A stretch of DNA of 7,268 bases from Chitinophagaceae bacterium. Its GTDB lineage: Bacteria; Bacteroidota; Bacteroidia; Chitinophagales; Chitinophagaceae. A model generated the notes under the pieces. It worked only from the letters and a program-made list of their open reading frames with translations, was not told where the DNA came from and did no database searches. The stretch covers positions 1 through 7,268 of the forward strand of contig JAACZX010000112.1 of assembly GCA_009996555.1 (NCBI GenBank). The letters run 5' to 3'. A program made the translations under genes and the position numbers. Numbering within the stretch: the stretch's first letter is position 1; each line of letters begins with the position of its first letter. Shown piece by piece: positions 6,893-7,268 of the stretch.

Positions 6893-7082
6893 TCTTTTTT
6901 TGTTTGCGTAGCTTGATAGCATCACGAAGAGGAATGTAGGTTTGCTTTTTGGCCTTTGCTTTATCGTATGCCTTTACAGCAGCAAGCTCCTCGCTTTCCT
7001 GTAAAAGCTTTTCGTAATCCTTGATGGAAAGAATGATCCCGGTTTTTCTTCCTTTTTTATCGGTGATGATTTGCGGACTCAT
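6879..7082 (-). CDS. Phd/YefM-like antitoxin of the RelE toxin
   Basis: This is a 67-residue small antitoxin. Residues 1-27 (MSPQIITDKKGRKTGIILSI then KDYEKLL) have the strand-strand-helix pattern of the N-terminal DNA-binding/dimerising half of Phd/YefM-type antitoxins, with the characteristic I-x-D-Y-E-K-L-L helix start. Residues 30-67 are highly charged and Lys-rich (AYDKAKAKKQ, KLRKQKKN), the usual flexible part that wraps the toxin. It precedes and overlaps the RelE toxin gene by 14 bases on the same strand, the standard antitoxin-first order. Such antitoxins normally repress their own operon; a short inverted repeat sits over the promoter-like region at 7097-7110. RelB-like classification cannot be fully excluded at this length. 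Confidence 0.84.
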   Translation of the reverse strand: MSPQIITDKKGRKTGIILSIKDYEKLLQESEELAAVKAYDKAKAKKQTYIPLRDAIKLRKQKKNVSA

Positions 7083-7095
7083 GCTATGTTTTTTA

Positions 7096-7103
7096 TAAAG
7101 ATA
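7096..7103 (-). promoter_or_regulatory. Candidate -7 box of the toxin-antitoxin operon
   Basis: The minus strand reads TATCTTTA, seven of eight matches to TAnnTTTG, 13 bases before the antitoxin ATG. A TTG lies 15 bases upstream, somewhat closer than usual. The box lies almost entirely inside the inverted repeat at 7097-7110, as expected if the TA complex represses this promoter. Confidence 0.35.
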
Positions 7104-7110
7104 AATCTTT
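7097..7110. promoter_or_regulatory. Inverted repeat, possible TA operator
   Basis: AAAGAT (7097-7102) and ATCTTT (7105-7110) are exact complements separated by two bases. The palindrome overlaps the promoter-like box and lies 15 bases before the antitoxin start, a typical position for a Phd/YefM autoregulation site. The AT-rich setting makes a chance palindrome possible. Confidence 0.35.
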
Positions 7111-7179
7111 TAGAAAGACAATTGATTGTTCTTTAGCCTCTTGCTGGCATATTGCTTCTGCTCCTTTATGTACAAATGA

Positions 7180-7221
7180 CGATAACCAAAAACAATAAAC
7201 CACAAACCAAAAACTATAAAC
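7180..7221. repeat. Degenerate heptanucleotide tandem repeat
   Basis: Six consecutive 7-base units on the plus strand read CGATAAC, CAAAAAC, AATAAAC, CACAAAC, CAAAAAC and TATAAAC. All end in AAC and five in AAAC. At a higher level, AACCAAAAACAATAAAC (7184-7200) and AACCAAAAACTATAAAC (7205-7221) are a 17-base direct repeat with one mismatch and a 21-base period, that is three heptamers. On the minus strand the units read GTTTNNN, upstream of the TA operon. The rest of 7111-7268 shows no supported gene. Confidence 0.75.
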
Positions 7222-7268
7222 TTTTCGCTTCCCTTCTGCTCCCGCTATACAATTCATATTCCAGCAGC

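Noticed and set aside
7093..7257. Minus-strand open frame of 54 codons starting ATG at 7255-7257, open further to the window edge
   Set aside because: Much of it is translated from the heptamer repeat and gives a biased Phe/Val/Tyr/Trp-rich stretch. It runs through the presumed TA promoter, and I recognise no family. A partial real gene entering from beyond the window cannot be excluded.
7214..7267. Minus-strand frame entering from the edge and ending at TAG 7214-7216 (tail SRREAKSL)
   Set aside because: Only 17 codons are visible, with no recognisable C-terminus. It could be the end of an upstream gene, but there is not enough to call it.

Overview
The window comes from a member of the Bacteroidota, most likely Chitinophagaceae or a close relative. 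The evidence is a secreted protein with a type IX secretion (T9SS) C-terminal sorting domain, a YpdA-type flavoprotein of the subtype found in bacillithiol-making Bacteroidota, several AT-rich -7 boxes resembling the TAnnTTTG promoter of this phylum, and no Shine-Dalgarno-like sites deciding starts. The family-level placement is an inference from protein style and was not tested. All recognised genes lie on the minus strand, so transcription runs from high to low coordinates.

In order of transcription: an AT-rich spacer with a degenerate heptanucleotide repeat (7180-7221) leads into a toxin-antitoxin pair, a Phd/YefM-like antitoxin (6879-7082) overlapping a RelE-family toxin (6629-6892). After 42 bases comes a YpdA-like FAD/NAD(P)H oxidoreductase (5612-6586). 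A promoter-like region then drives a large T9SS cargo protein (3518-5476), whose best start is a CTG codon because no ATG can supply its signal peptide. A secreted M28 zinc peptidase of the carboxypeptidase Q/PGCP type follows (1878-3422) and ends in a near-perfect hairpin terminator (1821-1862). Next are an orphan HisKA_3-type membrane histidine kinase (408-1709) and, at the window edge, the N-terminal part of a small lipoprotein (1-253).

Functionally this is a mixed neighbourhood: envelope and secreted proteins (lipoprotein, peptidase, T9SS cargo), one signalling kinase without a response regulator in view, one thiol-redox enzyme and one stress or stability TA module. Apart from the TA pair, and possibly TA with YpdA, the genes look like separate transcription units. 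I see no CRISPR array, transposase, phage gene, tRNA or rRNA. No defence or biosynthetic system beyond the TA module can be supported. The most unusual points are the non-ATG start of the T9SS protein, the heptamer repeat block, the inverted repeat over the TA promoter, the possible leaderless promoter of ypdA, and the loss of the YpdA active-site-region cysteine.
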